Source: CAG-826 sp964504595 (GTDB taxonomy: Bacteria > Bacillota_I > Bacilli_A > RFN20 > CAG-826). From it: a stretch of 56,746 nucleotides of DNA. The notes beneath the pieces are model-generated. The model made no database searches. It was given only the letters and a program-made list of their open reading frames with translations, and had not been told where the DNA came from. The position numbers and the translations under genes are program-made. The stretch spans positions 1 through 56,746 of the forward strand of contig CAZDEE010000010.1 of assembly GCA_964504595.1 (NCBI GenBank), read 5' to 3'. This document shows positions 1 to 8,790 of this stretch, in pieces; position 1 is the first letter of the stretch; every line of letters begins with the position of its first letter.

Positions 1-468
1 TTTTGACTCATGAATTTGTCTCCTTAGTAATAAAAAATTAATTAATACAATACCTAAATAAAATCTAAAACTTACTATTACTTTCGTATTATCACATTTT
101 GATGATAATTTAATATTTAGCAAATGATTATAATCTAAACTCTGAATAATTTCTTTCAGTCCATATAAAACTGACAGCAAATCATAACGAAACTTTATGC
201 CTTGTTCAATTATAATTTTATTTAAGTGTATATATTTAAATAAATGCAAATATAAACTATTTTGTGTTCCCTTTTCTTTCATCATTTTTACCTCTGAATC
301 AATAATTGTTTTAAATAGTTTTTCATTGCATAAAGAATAGATTTTAATTTTAAATATATATACTTGCACTTTATTAATTGACGCTACAATAGTACAGCGA
401 ACACTAATGACAAAGAGCATTAATATCAGAAGTAAAATAAATAAAATAATAAAATATAAAGTTATCAT
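1..468 (-). CDS. Partial membrane-anchored protein, YtfI/DUF2953-like at best
   Basis: An open frame of 156 codons runs from ATG at 468 off the left edge with no stop, so the C-terminus is missing. The first ~25 residues are an almost pure hydrophobic helix (starts MITLYFIILFILLLI), followed by a basic, Lys/Ile/Tyr-rich domain with no Trp and a second hydrophobic stretch near residue 140. This ATG is the first start after an in-frame stop; no strong ribosome binding site is visible. I do not recognise the family with confidence. Size, single N-terminal helix and position near thiI recall YtfI (DUF2953) of Bacillus subtilis, which lies a few genes beyond thiI there; this is inference from context. 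It follows a terminator (503-540), so it is probably transcribed separately from the small gene upstream. Confidence 0.55.
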   Translation of the reverse strand, partial: MITLYFIILFILLLILMLFVISVRCTIVASINKVQVYIFKIKIYSLCNEKLFKTIIDSEVKMMKEKGTQNSLYLHLFKYIHLNKIIIEQGIKFRYDLLSVLYGLKEIIQSLDYNHLLNIKLSSKCDNTKVIVSFRFYLGIVLINFLLLRRQIHESK

Positions 469-502
469 ATCTTTATTTTCAACATCATTTCAAAAATAAT
501 TC

Positions 503-540
503 AAAAAAAGTCATTAACAAGAATAATATCTTATTAATGA
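503..540 (-). terminator. Rho-independent terminator after the small basic gene
   Basis: On the minus strand TCATTAA pairs with TTAATGA around an AT-rich loop, then C and seven T. It lies 25 bases beyond the stop of the 58-residue gene. The stem is AT-rich and therefore weak. Confidence 0.5.
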
Positions 541-564
541 CCTATTCGTCTTTATAGACTATTA

Positions 565-741
565 CTACTTACGTGTAGATGTTTTTTTAGAAGAAGTAGT
601 AGTTCTTCTTTGTTTTCTTTGACGTGAATTTACATTAGTAAGTTCTTCACCGTATTCATTATGTTGATTATTTACGCTTCTTTGTTTACGGCCAGCCTTT
701 TCTGTAGTGTTTTTCTTCGAACTATTTTTTAAAGTACGCAT
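565..741 (-). CDS. Small basic protein, possibly gamma-SASP-like
   Basis: A 58-residue protein (MRTLKNSSKKN...KKTSTRK), very rich in Lys, Arg, Ser, Thr, Asn and Gln and with no hydrophobic core. I chose ATG 741 because AGGAGGTGAG sits 3 bases ahead of it; a longer frame starting further upstream would place that ribosome binding site inside the gene. Function unknown. The central stretch (NNQHNEYGEELTNVNSRQRK) faintly recalls the repeat of gamma-type small acid-soluble spore proteins (FGTEFASETNAQQVRKQ), and in B. subtilis sspA lies beside thiI. The resemblance is weak and composition-driven, so a nucleic-acid-binding basic peptide of another kind is equally possible. It lies 44 bases downstream of thiI and may be cotranscribed with it. 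Confidence 0.55.
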   Translation of the reverse strand: MRTLKNSSKKNTTEKAGRKQRSVNNQHNEYGEELTNVNSRQRKQRRTTTSSKKTSTRK

Positions 742-785
742 ACACTCACCTCCTAGCGAAGTTAGTGTTTGCATAAAAATTAAAA

Positions 786-1970
786 TTATAAATATTTTTG
801 TTCAACTGATGTTGAATCAATAGTAATAGTTTCAATATTATCTAAGCATTCTTTAATTAATGATTCAAAATCAAAACTAGACTCTATTTCTTTAGAAATA
901 TCTAATTTAGGGGCAGTTTTTGGATTCTTTGGTTCAAAAATGGTACAACAATCTTCATATGGGCGAATCGAAATATCATAAGTATCTATTTTGCGAGCAA
1001 TCTTGATTATTTCAACTTTATCCATAACACAAACAGGACGAATTATTGGATAAGAAGTGACTTCATTAATAACAAACATACTGGCTAAAGTTTGTGAAGC
1101 AACTTGACCAACAGATTCACCATTAGCTATCGCATAACAAGATCTTTTTTTCGCCAATCGCTCCGCAAGACGATACATCATTCGTCGCATAATAGTAATC
1201 GCATAGCTTTCATCTGCATGCTCATAAATTACAACTTGAAGTTTTGTAAAAGGAACGATATGAATAAGAATTTTTTCTTGATAACGATTTAACTTTTTAG
1301 CTAAATCACGAAGTTTATCAATAACCGCTTCTGAAGTATATGGTGGAGCGGCAAAATGAATAAATTCTAAGCTAACTCCTCTTTTCATCAATAAATATGC
1401 CGCGACTGGAGAATCAATTCCCCCTGACATCATCATCATCGCTTTTCCTCCAACGCCTAAAGGATATCCTCCAGCGCCAGCGATTTTTTTAGTATAAATG
1501 TAACAAGCAGTTTTCCGAATATCAATCGATACTAAAACATCAGGATTATGAACATCAACTTTATATTCACTATCCTTTAATATTTTTGTTGCTACAAGTC
1601 GATTAACATCATCGGAAATATATGGGAATGTTTTATCCGCGCGTCGGGCTTTAACTTTAAATGTCTTACCATTTTCTTGTAAAACAAGATTATAAGATGT
1701 ATCGATTATTTTATCGATATCAACATCACATTTAACCACTAAAGAATATGATGAAATACCGCTGACATCAGCAATTCTTTCTAATACATCATCGCTATTC
1801 TCATCATTTAAAATAATATAAATATGGTCCATTTGAACTTCATATTTTAGGTTTTTAAATTCCTTAAGTGCATGCTTTAAATTAGAAGCTAATTTCAAAA
1901 TAAAGTCTCTTTTGTTTTTTCCTTTTGTAGATAGCTCGCCAAAGCGAACCATAATACGATCATACTTCAT
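786..1970 (-). CDS. thiI: tRNA 4-thiouridine synthetase ThiI
   Basis: ThiI (394 residues) adenylates U8 of tRNA and inserts sulfur to make 4-thiouridine; in some bacteria it also serves thiamine synthesis. The N-terminal ferredoxin-like and THUMP domains (about 1-165) precede the PP-loop ATPase with the motif SGGIDSPVAAYLL near residue 183. The protein ends after the PP-loop domain and lacks the C-terminal rhodanese domain of the E. coli enzyme, as in most Firmicutes, so sulfur should come directly from the adjacent desulfurase. GGAG is 6 bases before the ATG and overlaps the TGA stop of iscS, which implies translational coupling. Family assignment is secure. Confidence 0.95.
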   Translation of the reverse strand: MKYDRIMVRFGELSTKGKNKRDFILKLASNLKHALKEFKNLKYEVQMDHIYIILNDENSDDVLERIADVSGISSYSLVVKCDVDIDKIIDTSYNLVLQENGKTFKVKARRADKTFPYISDDVNRLVATKILKDSEYKVDVHNPDVLVSIDIRKTACYIYTKKIAGAGGYPLGVGGKAMMMMSGGIDSPVAAYLLMKRGVSLEFIHFAAPPYTSEAVIDKLRDLAKKLNRYQEKILIHIVPFTKLQVVIYEHADESYAITIMRRMMYRLAERLAKKRSCYAIANGESVGQVASQTLASMFVINEVTSYPIIRPVCVMDKVEIIKIARKIDTYDISIRPYEDCCTIFEPKNPKTAPKLDISKEIESSFDFESLIKECLDNIETITIDSTSVEQKYL

Positions 1971-1980
1971 AATATTCTCC

Positions 1981-3105
1981 TCATCGAATCGAGTTTATTG
2001 TTTCTAATAATACCCTAATAAAATAATCAATTTCTTCTTTTGTATTTTGATAACCAAAACTCACCCGTAATGAATTTTGATAAATTTGCTTTGATTTCCC
2101 CATTGCTTCTAAAACATAACTATGAGCGGTTTTTTTAGATGAACAGGCACTGATTGTGGATACCATAATACCCGCTTTTGAAAGAGCTTCAACAACAACG
2201 CTTGCTCTTTTATTTAAAAATGAGAAATTAATAATATAAGGACTTCCACAAAGTGGCGAATTAATAATAATCTCATCATTTTTAAGTAATTTTAGCATAT
2301 ATTCATGTAGCTCTAAAACTTTTGAATAATGCTCTTTTTGATCTTCTAATGCGAGACGAATAGTTTTTGCTAAAACTACTTCTTTTTGAAAATCATTTGT
2401 CCCACTTCGATAATCAAACTCTTGTCCTCCACCACTTAGCAATGGTAAAAGTTCAATATGCTTTCTTTTTATAAGTGCGCCACTACCTTTAAGTCCATTA
2501 AGTTTATGTGCACTTAAAACAAACATATCAATATCATTATATGGAAGATCAATTTTTCCTATTGCTTGTGTCGTATCACTATGAAAAACAGCTTTTGGAT
2601 ATTGATGAACTATAGAGGCAATTTCTTTGATATCATTAATTGAGCCAACTTCATTATTAACAGCCATAATAGAAACTAAAATTGTATCATTTCTAATTGA
2701 TTTTTTTAATTGTTCTATATTAATTTTTCCATTGCTATCAACATCTAAATATGTGCATTCAAATCCTTGTTTTTCTAACTGTTCAAACGCTTTTAAAACT
2801 GAAGGATGTTCAATTTTACTTGTTATCAAATGTTTACCTCGATTTTGATAACGTAAAGCATATCCTTTTATAGCTAAGTTATTTGCTTCTGTTGCTCCAG
2901 AAGTAAATATTACTTCATCACTTTTTCTTTTAAATAAAGAAGCAATTTGCTCTCGAGCCATATTTAACATATGTGATGCTTCTTGACCTAAACGATGTAA
3001 TGAAGAAGGATTAGCAAAAAAGTTATTTAATAAGTCCGTATATGTATCTAATATTTCTTGACGAATTGGTGTCGTCGCTGCGTAATCAAAATATATCAAA
3101 GTCAT
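1981..3105 (-). CDS. iscS: Cysteine desulfurase (IscS/NifS/NifZ type)
   Basis: PLP-dependent enzyme (374 residues) that takes sulfur from cysteine as an enzyme persulfide. Visible marks are the N-terminal YFDYAATTP, the PLP region HSDTTQAIGKI, the Schiff-base lysine in SAHKLNGLKGSGAL, and the active-site cysteine in ISACSSKK. Being next to thiI, as NifZ is in B. subtilis, it most likely feeds sulfur to ThiI for tRNA thiolation. The ATG at 3105 lies only 2 bases from GGGAGG; the TTG two codons later (3099) has better spacing and would give the canonical N-terminus MIYFDYAATTP, so the true start may be TTG. It is separated from ezrA by 60 bases and is probably in one transcript with it. Confidence 0.93.
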   Translation of the reverse strand: MTLIYFDYAATTPIRQEILDTYTDLLNNFFANPSSLHRLGQEASHMLNMAREQIASLFKRKSDEVIFTSGATEANNLAIKGYALRYQNRGKHLITSKIEHPSVLKAFEQLEKQGFECTYLDVDSNGKINIEQLKKSIRNDTILVSIMAVNNEVGSINDIKEIASIVHQYPKAVFHSDTTQAIGKIDLPYNDIDMFVLSAHKLNGLKGSGALIKRKHIELLPLLSGGGQEFDYRSGTNDFQKEVVLAKTIRLALEDQKEHYSKVLELHEYMLKLLKNDEIIINSPLCGSPYIINFSFLNKRASVVVEALSKAGIMVSTISACSSKKTAHSYVLEAMGKSKQIYQNSLRVSFGYQNTKEEIDYFIRVLLETINSIR

Positions 3106-3165
3106 AACCTCCCTACTAATAAAGAATATGCTGCTAATCTATAAATAACTTTGTCTTAGCCTATT

Positions 3166-4890
3166 TTATTCACTTTGTGAATTAATTTTTTTTACAACAC
3201 TAGAAGCTTCTTGATAAGCTTTTTCAAAATCTCCTGATTCAAAATATCTTTCCGCTCTAGTTAAAGATTTATCATATTCAGAATTGTTTATTCTTTCTTG
3301 ATTTGCATCAACAATTGCTAATTCAGCTAAAGAAGAAATGCGAACTTGTTCTTTAACTTCACTAATTAATTCATCAAAAACTATTTTAAATGCTTTCACA
3401 TAGTTATTAATTTCTTTAACGTTAATTGGTGTAACTACCAAAATATTATAAATGTTATCTAAATATTGATAGCATTGTGAAAAACGATCTTTTACACGTT
3501 CTTGATATGCAGCAACAGCAATATCACGAACCATTTTCTCTGCTTGTTTTAAATGAATATATGAATCATTAACTAATGCATATGCTGAATCAGAATCCGT
3601 CTTTAATGAATCAATATAATTATTAAAATCTAAAATATTATTTTCTGTTGCTAATGCACTTTCTTTAAGCTCATTCATTTTCGATAGCAACATTGAATAT
3701 GGTTGCTTAGTTGAAGCGTGAATATATGTATCTAATTGTCTTTTAGTAACTCCCAAAAGATTAATTTCATTTTGAATTTGATCCATTTTATCTAAATATG
3801 ATTCATCTAATCGATATACTTCTTTTACTTTAATTAATCGTTGTCTTAAAACAATAAATTGTCGTTCTAAAACTGATACTTTTTCATAAATTGGTTCACA
3901 TTCATTGTCAAATAATGATTTTGCATTTCTTTCCTCTTCAAACAACGAATGAAATTGGTCGATTTGAGAAGATATAGCTAATAAGTTTTCTTTAACACCT
4001 TTAAGTTTAAATTCGCCAAGTCGATTTTGAAATACATATAAATCTTCAGTCATCTTATTTAAAAGTGTTTGTACTTGTAAATGATGAATTGGTATTGCCT
4101 TAGCTTTCATATCCAATACTTCTTCTTGAAGTGATGAAATTTTAGTTGGAATTGTATCATCCACTAAAACGCATAAAGTAGGTAATTCTTTTAAAGCGTA
4201 ATTAAGTTCATCTAACATTGCTGAAATTGTTGGTAATAAAGAATTAGCTTCATCATAATAGGCACTTTCAACATATTTTTCATACTCACTAAATTGATTT
4301 TCAATTCCCGCAAAAGCTCTATTAAACGCTCTTTCAATCGACATCAATTCTGATTGTTTTTCAAAATAAATTGTTTTTATTGTTCTAAATTTTTCTTTTA
4401 AAGCAAGTTCATTATTACGGCACTTTTCTTCATCTTCTAATTTACTTTCTAAGTCCTTATTTAATTCTGTAACTTGAGCCTCAAAAAGTTCAACAATACG
4501 TAAATTTTTATCATATGAATCTTTGAATTCTTTAAACTTTTTGGAAACCACTAATTCTTCCATAAAGGCAATCGCGTATTGCGCTTGTTTATCACTGCTC
4601 TCTAAAATTATTCTAAATCGCGATAAAAAATCTTCATGGATTTGAGTATATAATAAGTTACTATGAGATATAATTTCTAATCTTTTAATGTATTGAGCAT
4701 CACGACCTATTAAAACAGCATGTAAATGTTCATACTTTCTTTCTAATTCAGATACTTTTTTCTTCGCTTTAGTTCGTGAAACAATAAAATGACGCATAAA
4801 GATAATAATTAAAATTATTATAATTAAAGCAATCGCTCCAAAAATATAAATCTTCGGATTTTTTAAATCAAATAAAAACACATCAATCAC
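3166..4890 (-). CDS. ezrA: Septation ring formation regulator EzrA
   Basis: EzrA (574 residues; 562 in B. subtilis) is a membrane-anchored, spectrin-like coiled-coil protein that restrains FtsZ ring assembly at the poles and takes part in septal wall synthesis. The sequence has a short N-terminus, one transmembrane helix at about residues 13-33 (IFGAIALIIIILIIIFMR), a Lys/Arg-rich juxtamembrane stretch, and then continuous heptad-like helical sequence to the end. AGGTGAT lies just before the ATG. The ezrA-iscS-thiI order is typical for Bacilli. Its presence, together with murC, indicates an organism that divides with FtsZ and makes peptidoglycan. Confidence 0.9.
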   Translation of the reverse strand: MIDVFLFDLKNPKIYIFGAIALIIIILIIIFMRHFIVSRTKAKKKVSELERKYEHLHAVLIGRDAQYIKRLEIISHSNLLYTQIHEDFLSRFRIILESSDKQAQYAIAFMEELVVSKKFKEFKDSYDKNLRIVELFEAQVTELNKDLESKLEDEEKCRNNELALKEKFRTIKTIYFEKQSELMSIERAFNRAFAGIENQFSEYEKYVESAYYDEANSLLPTISAMLDELNYALKELPTLCVLVDDTIPTKISSLQEEVLDMKAKAIPIHHLQVQTLLNKMTEDLYVFQNRLGEFKLKGVKENLLAISSQIDQFHSLFEEERNAKSLFDNECEPIYEKVSVLERQFIVLRQRLIKVKEVYRLDESYLDKMDQIQNEINLLGVTKRQLDTYIHASTKQPYSMLLSKMNELKESALATENNILDFNNYIDSLKTDSDSAYALVNDSYIHLKQAEKMVRDIAVAAYQERVKDRFSQCYQYLDNIYNILVVTPINVKEINNYVKAFKIVFDELISEVKEQVRISSLAELAIVDANQERINNSEYDKSLTRAERYFESGDFEKAYQEASSVVKKINSQSE

Positions 4891-4910
4891 CTCGCTTGTT
4901 TAGTATATCA

Positions 4911-4927
4911 TATTCAATAATTGAATA
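4911..4927. repeat. Perfect palindrome upstream of ezrA
   Basis: TATTCAA-TAA-TTGAATA, a 7+3+7 inverted repeat, is 20-36 bases upstream of the ezrA start. A TATACT -10-like box (minus strand, 4902-4907) lies between it and the gene, so the palindrome would cover the promoter spacer. It could be an operator or only AT-rich coincidence. Confidence 0.35.
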
Positions 4928-5117
4928 GTTATTTTACAATATTTTTTTTACTATTTTTTTATTGTTAATATTAATTTTTAAAACTAAATACTTTTTTAGA
5001 ATCAATCAACTAATAAAAAAAGAAAAAACAAAAAAAATTTAAAAATTTCAGCGATTAATTAAAAAAAGTATTATCAATTAACGGTACAAGTTTTTTTAGC
5101 AAATAATGCATTTTTTC

Positions 5118-5146
5118 TTGACAAAAGACCAAAATAAAGATAAAGT
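5118..5146 (+). promoter_or_regulatory. Sigma-A promoter of rpsD
   Basis: A perfect -35 TTGACA (5118-5123), a 17-base spacer, and TAAAGT (5141-5146, 4 of 6). Transcription should begin near 5153 and leave a leader of about 160 bases before rpsD. Confidence 0.6.
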
Positions 5147-5152
5147 AAAAAG

Positions 5153-5312
5153 GCATGTAAGCAGCATGTGCATATAACTTGTCTGATGTTTTGAAATTAA
5201 TTAGAGTAGTAACCTTGCTGAAAGTAGTGAACCTCATGATCGAAACATCCGGAGTCTAGGATGTACACCTATTGCTTTATTTTGCAAAATAAAGAAAAAG
5301 GAGGAAAAAAAT
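5153..5312 (+). promoter_or_regulatory. Structured rpsD leader, probable S4 autoregulatory element
   Basis: The roughly 160-base untranslated leader holds helices that exclude each other. GATGTTT (5185-5191) can pair with AAACATC (5243-5249), but ACATCC (5245-5250) can instead pair with GGATGT (5259-5264). A perfect 10+10 palindrome CTTTATTTTG/CAAAATAAAG (5275-5294) stands just before the ribosome binding site AAGGAGG. Firmicutes S4 is known to repress its own translation through leader RNA, so this is the natural reading, although I did not match it to a published consensus. With the AT-rich stretch at 4928-5117, where I see nothing else, it accounts for the long gap between ezrA and rpsD. 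Confidence 0.55.
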
Positions 5313-5921
5313 ATGTCAAGATACACAGGAGCAACTTGGAAACTTTCCCGTCGTTTAAACTTCTCAATTCTTGAAACAGGCAAAGAACTTGCCAAACGTC
5401 CTTATGGACCAGGACAACATGGTAACGCTCGTAAAAAGAAACCTACAGAATACGGACGTCAATTAGTTGAAAAACAAAAATTACGTCTTATGTATGGTGT
5501 TAACGAACGTCAATTCCGTCGTTTGTTCTTAATTGCTAGTAACTCACATGAAGTTACCGGTATCGCATTTATGCGTATTTTAGAATCTCGTTTAGATAAC
5601 TTAGTTTATCGTATGGGATTTGCAAGAACTCGCCGCGCAGCAAGACAACTTGTTAACCATGGTCATATTCTTGTTAACGGACATAAAGTTGATATTCCAA
5701 GCTATTTATGCTCTGTCAACGATGTCATCAGCGTTAAAGAATCTTCAAAGAATTTAAAAGTTATCGTCGAGTCTCTTGAATCTTTAGCCGCAACTGTCAA
5801 ATATGTCAGTGTCAATAAAGATGAAAAGACTGGAACATTCTTACGTGAACCAGAACGTAATGAATTACCACTTGATATTCAAGAATCTCAAATCGTTGAA
5901 TGGTATAACCGTAAGTTATAA
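5313..5921 (+). CDS. rpsD: 30S ribosomal protein S4
   Basis: S4 (202 residues) binds 16S rRNA early in 30S assembly and represses its own synthesis. The N-terminus MSRYTGATWKLSRRL, the segment KRPYGPGQHG and the S4 RNA-binding fold near residues 90-155 (LESRLDNLVYRMGFARTRRAARQLVNHGHILVNG) are diagnostic, and the length is normal. There are no zinc-binding cysteines near the N-terminus. AAGGAGG is well spaced from the ATG. It is the only plus-strand gene in the first 36 kb and is convergent with the ABC/tyrS side, as rpsD and tyrS are in B. subtilis. Its arginine codons are often CGT, fitting high expression. Confidence 0.98.
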   Translation: MSRYTGATWKLSRRLNFSILETGKELAKRPYGPGQHGNARKKKPTEYGRQLVEKQKLRLMYGVNERQFRRLFLIASNSHEVTGIAFMRILESRLDNLVYRMGFARTRRAARQLVNHGHILVNGHKVDIPSYLCSVNDVISVKESSKNLKVIVESLESLAATVKYVSVNKDEKTGTFLREPERNELPLDIQESQIVEWYNRKL

Positions 5922-5933
5922 TTTGTTCAAATC

Positions 5934-5961
5934 AGCATCCATTAATTTGGATGCTTTTTTT
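5934..5961 (+). terminator. rpsD terminator
   Basis: AGCATCC (5934-5940) pairs with GGATGCT (5949-5955) and is followed by a T run. Classic intrinsic terminator 12 bases past the rpsD stop. Confidence 0.85.
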
Positions 5962-5965
5962 ATTG

Positions 5966-5996
5966 TCAAAAAAAGATCGTAAACTAATACGATCTT
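5966..5996 (-). terminator. ABC exporter operon terminator
   Basis: Minus-strand AAGATCGT/ACGATCTT hairpin (5973-5996) followed by a T run. It overlaps the stop codon of the last exporter gene and is separate from the convergent rpsD terminator. Confidence 0.8.
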
Positions 5997-6792
5997 AACT
6001 ATTTCCTGATGATGAATATTTGCCTTCCGATATAGACCAAAACCAAATGCTCATCAATAAGTATACCGAGGAAATACCAATAATAAGAAGCATCAATAAA
6101 TAAGGGTTATAACCACCATTAATAAGTAATTCCACTGGAATTGAAATTACCAATCCAAATGGAATAATAAAATTAAATAGGATTTGTACCGCGCGAGGAT
6201 AAATTTTCATAGGATACTTTGTATAACCAATAAAACTATAAACTATTTGAGTTAATGGTCCTGATCTTTTAGTATAAAAAGCAATCGCAGCGGTAATTAT
6301 CTTCGTGGATGTTATAATTAAAGCCCCAAATATTGCGGCAAAAACAAGAAGTAAAATATATGAAAAAGAGAAGACAATTCCACTTTTTGAGCCACACGCA
6401 ACAAGCATAATGATACCAATCAACAATTCCCCTAATGCCTCTGGTTGGAACGTTTCCGCAATAACTTGAAACAAAACCGGTACTGGGCGAAGATAGTATT
6501 TATCTAATTCTCCTGTCTTTACTTTCCAATAAGCTACACACCATAAATCATCACTAAATAAATGATCAATTGCAACAGGCATCATAGAAAAACCATACAG
6601 AAATCCTAGTTGTGTCATATTCCAACCATTTAATGATGGAATATTATTAACAATAAAATAAATTCCTAAAATAGAAGCTAGATTGCCTAAAAAGAACGAC
6701 AAAATACCAATAATTGCATCTTTTTTATATTCTAATCGCGTAATTATTGCTCGTTTAAGATAAACAAAATATAGCTTGATATATCGTTTCAT
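5995..6792 (-). CDS. ABC-2 type exporter permease (DUF990/ABC2_membrane_6 family)
   Basis: An integral membrane protein of 265 residues with about six hydrophobic segments. After the first helices it has the loop GELDKYYLRPVPVLFQV, characteristic of this permease family (the LDKYLLRP-type motif). GGAGG precedes the ATG, and only 3 bases separate it from the preceding permease. It is the third gene of an ATPase-permease-permease operon; the two permeases probably form a heterodimer for export. The substrate cannot be told from sequence. Confidence 0.8.
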   Translation of the reverse strand: MKRYIKLYFVYLKRAIITRLEYKKDAIIGILSFFLGNLASILGIYFIVNNIPSLNGWNMTQLGFLYGFSMMPVAIDHLFSDDLWCVAYWKVKTGELDKYYLRPVPVLFQVIAETFQPEALGELLIGIIMLVACGSKSGIVFSFSYILLLVFAAIFGALIITSTKIITAAIAFYTKRSGPLTQIVYSFIGYTKYPMKIYPRAVQILFNFIIPFGLVISIPVELLINGGYNPYLLMLLIIGISSVYLLMSIWFWSISEGKYSSSGNS

Positions 6793-6795
6793 ATT

Positions 6796-7623
6796 CTAAC
6801 CTCCTTGAACAGTAACTTTCTTAGAAGCATGATTAAATAATATTTTGCAAAATAACTCTAATATAATTACCCATATTGCGCTTAATCCAATGCATTTTAA
6901 AGCTTCTATATAATCTACTTTCATCAATAAGATTAAAATAGGATTTTGTGCCATACCTGCGAAAGGTAAATAATAAGCGATTGTTTTAAATACTCCTGGA
7001 AAAAATGAAATTGGAACATAAGTTCCTGATAAAAAATTAATAACAACCATTTTAATTTGATTTAATCCAAATCCCGCTGTTGTATAAAAACAAAGGATGC
7101 CAAAAATATAGCAAATTGCATCATTTAATAAAATCGCAAACAATTGAGCCACAAAGAATAATAATATATAAAGTAAGAAGCTCCAGATACTAACGTTCAT
7201 ACTAATAAATCCTAATAATCCTAAAACAATATATGCTAATGATAAAAATGGAATACCAAATACAAGCATCAGAATTGACACATTTCCTAAATTAGTTGCT
7301 ACAAATCTTAAACGATAAGAAATAGGTTTAACAAATGACATTGCAATTGTACCATCATTTATTTCATGATAAATTGTATCACTCGTTTGATTATCGAATG
7401 TTACAAATGTATAAATATTGATAAATATTTGAAAGGTAATCATCTCATGAATGGTAAAGCCATTTATCACAGCATCTGGAGAATTCTGATATACAGAAGT
7501 CCATAAAAATATAGTACAAGCTACTTGAAATATAGATACAATACCCCAACTTATAATTGCGAATTTAAACGCTAACAAGTCCATTGCGCCAGCTTTAAAA
7601 AATGGTAAGTATTTTTTAAGCAT
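6796..7623 (-). CDS. ABC-2 type exporter permease (DUF990/ABC2_membrane_6 family)
   Basis: A 275-residue membrane protein with about six transmembrane segments. DGTIAMSFVKPISYRLR is the counterpart of the LxRP loop of its partner, and the pair share fold and length. The start overlaps the last 8 bases of the ATPase gene, with the ribosome binding site GGAGG inside the ATPase coding end, so translation is coupled. Likely half of a heterodimeric exporter; cargo unknown. Confidence 0.8.
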   Translation of the reverse strand: MLKKYLPFFKAGAMDLLAFKFAIISWGIVSIFQVACTIFLWTSVYQNSPDAVINGFTIHEMITFQIFINIYTFVTFDNQTSDTIYHEINDGTIAMSFVKPISYRLRFVATNLGNVSILMLVFGIPFLSLAYIVLGLLGFISMNVSIWSFLLYILLFFVAQLFAILLNDAICYIFGILCFYTTAGFGLNQIKMVVINFLSGTYVPISFFPGVFKTIAYYLPFAGMAQNPILILLMKVDYIEALKCIGLSAIWVIILELFCKILFNHASKKVTVQGG

Positions 7624-8620
7624 GCGAAATGCCTCCTTCTTCTTGATCTCTTAAAATTGATTTTACAACTTCTTCAATACCAATTTGAGATAGTTTAATA
7701 TCTTGAGGATGAAGCTCTTTTAAGATATAATTCATAATTTTTTCCAATTGAACTTCTTGTGCATTGAAGTTAATTACTAAAGATTCATCAATCCATGAAT
7801 AAGTAACTAATGAATCAAATGTATTTAAGCTTTCAACATCTACTTCATTTTTAAGTTTTAAAGTAATTGTTCTTAAATCGCCAAAGCGATTCTTAATATT
7901 ATCTAAAGAACCATCATAAATAATATTACCATCTTCAATCATAACAACTCGTGAACATAAATTTTCAATATCCTTCATATCATGAGTTGTTAAAATTACT
8001 GTTGTATGATACTTTTCGTTCATGACTTTAATAGCTTCCCTAATTTTTTCTTTAACAAGAACATCAAGACCAATAGTGGGTTCATCTAGAAATAAAATAC
8101 GAGGATTATGTAACCAAGCAGCCGCTAAATCAGCGCGCATTCTTTGCCCTAAAGATAAAGTACGAACTGGTTGATTTAAGAAATCTTTTATTCCTAATGT
8201 CGAGCATAGAAATTCCATTCTTTCATTATATTCTTGATCATCAATCAAATATATTTCTTTTAAAACTTTAAAAGATTCAATTAAAGGAATATCCCACCAT
8301 AACTGCGTTTTTTGACCAAAAACAACACCTATTTTTGATGCTACTTGACGACGCTTTTTATAAGGTTCAATTCCATCGATAAAGACCTTACCAGATGTTG
8401 GTGTTAAAATTCCACACATCATTTTAATCGTGGTTGATTTTCCTGCACCATTAGAACCTATATAGCCAACTATTTCACCATCATTAATTTTTAATGAAAT
8501 ATTATTTACCGCTATTTTTGATGTATATTTTCTAGAAAAAAGTGTTTTAAGCATTCCAAAAACGCCTTCTCCACGAATTGGCTTTTTAAATTCTTTTGTT
8601 AATTCTTTTATTTCAATCAT
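7616..8620 (-). CDS. ABC-2 exporter ATP-binding protein
   Basis: The nucleotide-binding subunit (334 residues from this start) has Walker A GSNGAGKST, Q-loop FGQKTQLWWD, signature LSLGQRMRADLA, Walker B ILFLDEPTIGLD and H-loop LTTHD, then a ~90-residue C-terminal domain typical of DrrA/YbhF-type exporters. The QLWWD motif after the Q-loop is seen in ATPases that pair with DUF990 permeases. I prefer ATG 8620 (MIEIKEL, preceded by AAGTGA) to an ATG six codons upstream (8638) that has no binding site. First gene of the exporter operon, about 60 bases after its promoter. Confidence 0.85.
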   Translation of the reverse strand: MIEIKELTKEFKKPIRGEGVFGMLKTLFSRKYTSKIAVNNISLKINDGEIVGYIGSNGAGKSTTIKMMCGILTPTSGKVFIDGIEPYKKRRQVASKIGVVFGQKTQLWWDIPLIESFKVLKEIYLIDDQEYNERMEFLCSTLGIKDFLNQPVRTLSLGQRMRADLAAAWLHNPRILFLDEPTIGLDVLVKEKIREAIKVMNEKYHTTVILTTHDMKDIENLCSRVVMIEDGNIIYDGSLDNIKNRFGDLRTITLKLKNEVDVESLNTFDSLVTYSWIDESLVINFNAQEVQLEKIMNYILKELHPQDIKLSQIGIEEVVKSILRDQEEGGISHA

Positions 8621-8683
8621 AAAATCACTTTCTTTCATTTTAAAAAATGTATTTTTTTAACATTTACTAACTTTTTCTCCATA

Positions 8684-8712
8684 AATCTAGCATAATTAAC
8701 TTATTTTATCAA
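8684..8712 (-). promoter_or_regulatory. Promoter of ABC exporter operon
   Basis: Minus-strand TTGATA (8707-8712, 5 of 6), a 17-base spacer ending in TGC, and TAGATT (8684-8689, 4 of 6). It is well placed ahead of the ATPase gene and just after the tyrS terminator. Confidence 0.5.
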
Positions 8713-8764
8713 TATTTATATAAATTCAATTAAAACTATTTTACTAGATTATTGACTTGATTAT

Positions 8765-8790
8765 TAAAAAAATCGGTACGTATACCGATT
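8765..8790 (-). terminator. tyrS terminator
   Basis: Minus-strand AATCGGTA/TACCGATT hairpin (8771-8790) with a T run. It overlaps the tyrS stop codon. Confidence 0.8.

Noticed and set aside
5055..5237. 60-residue minus-strand frame between ezrA and rpsD
   Set aside because: Overlaps the rpsD promoter and leader on the other strand, has no ribosome binding site and no family resemblance.
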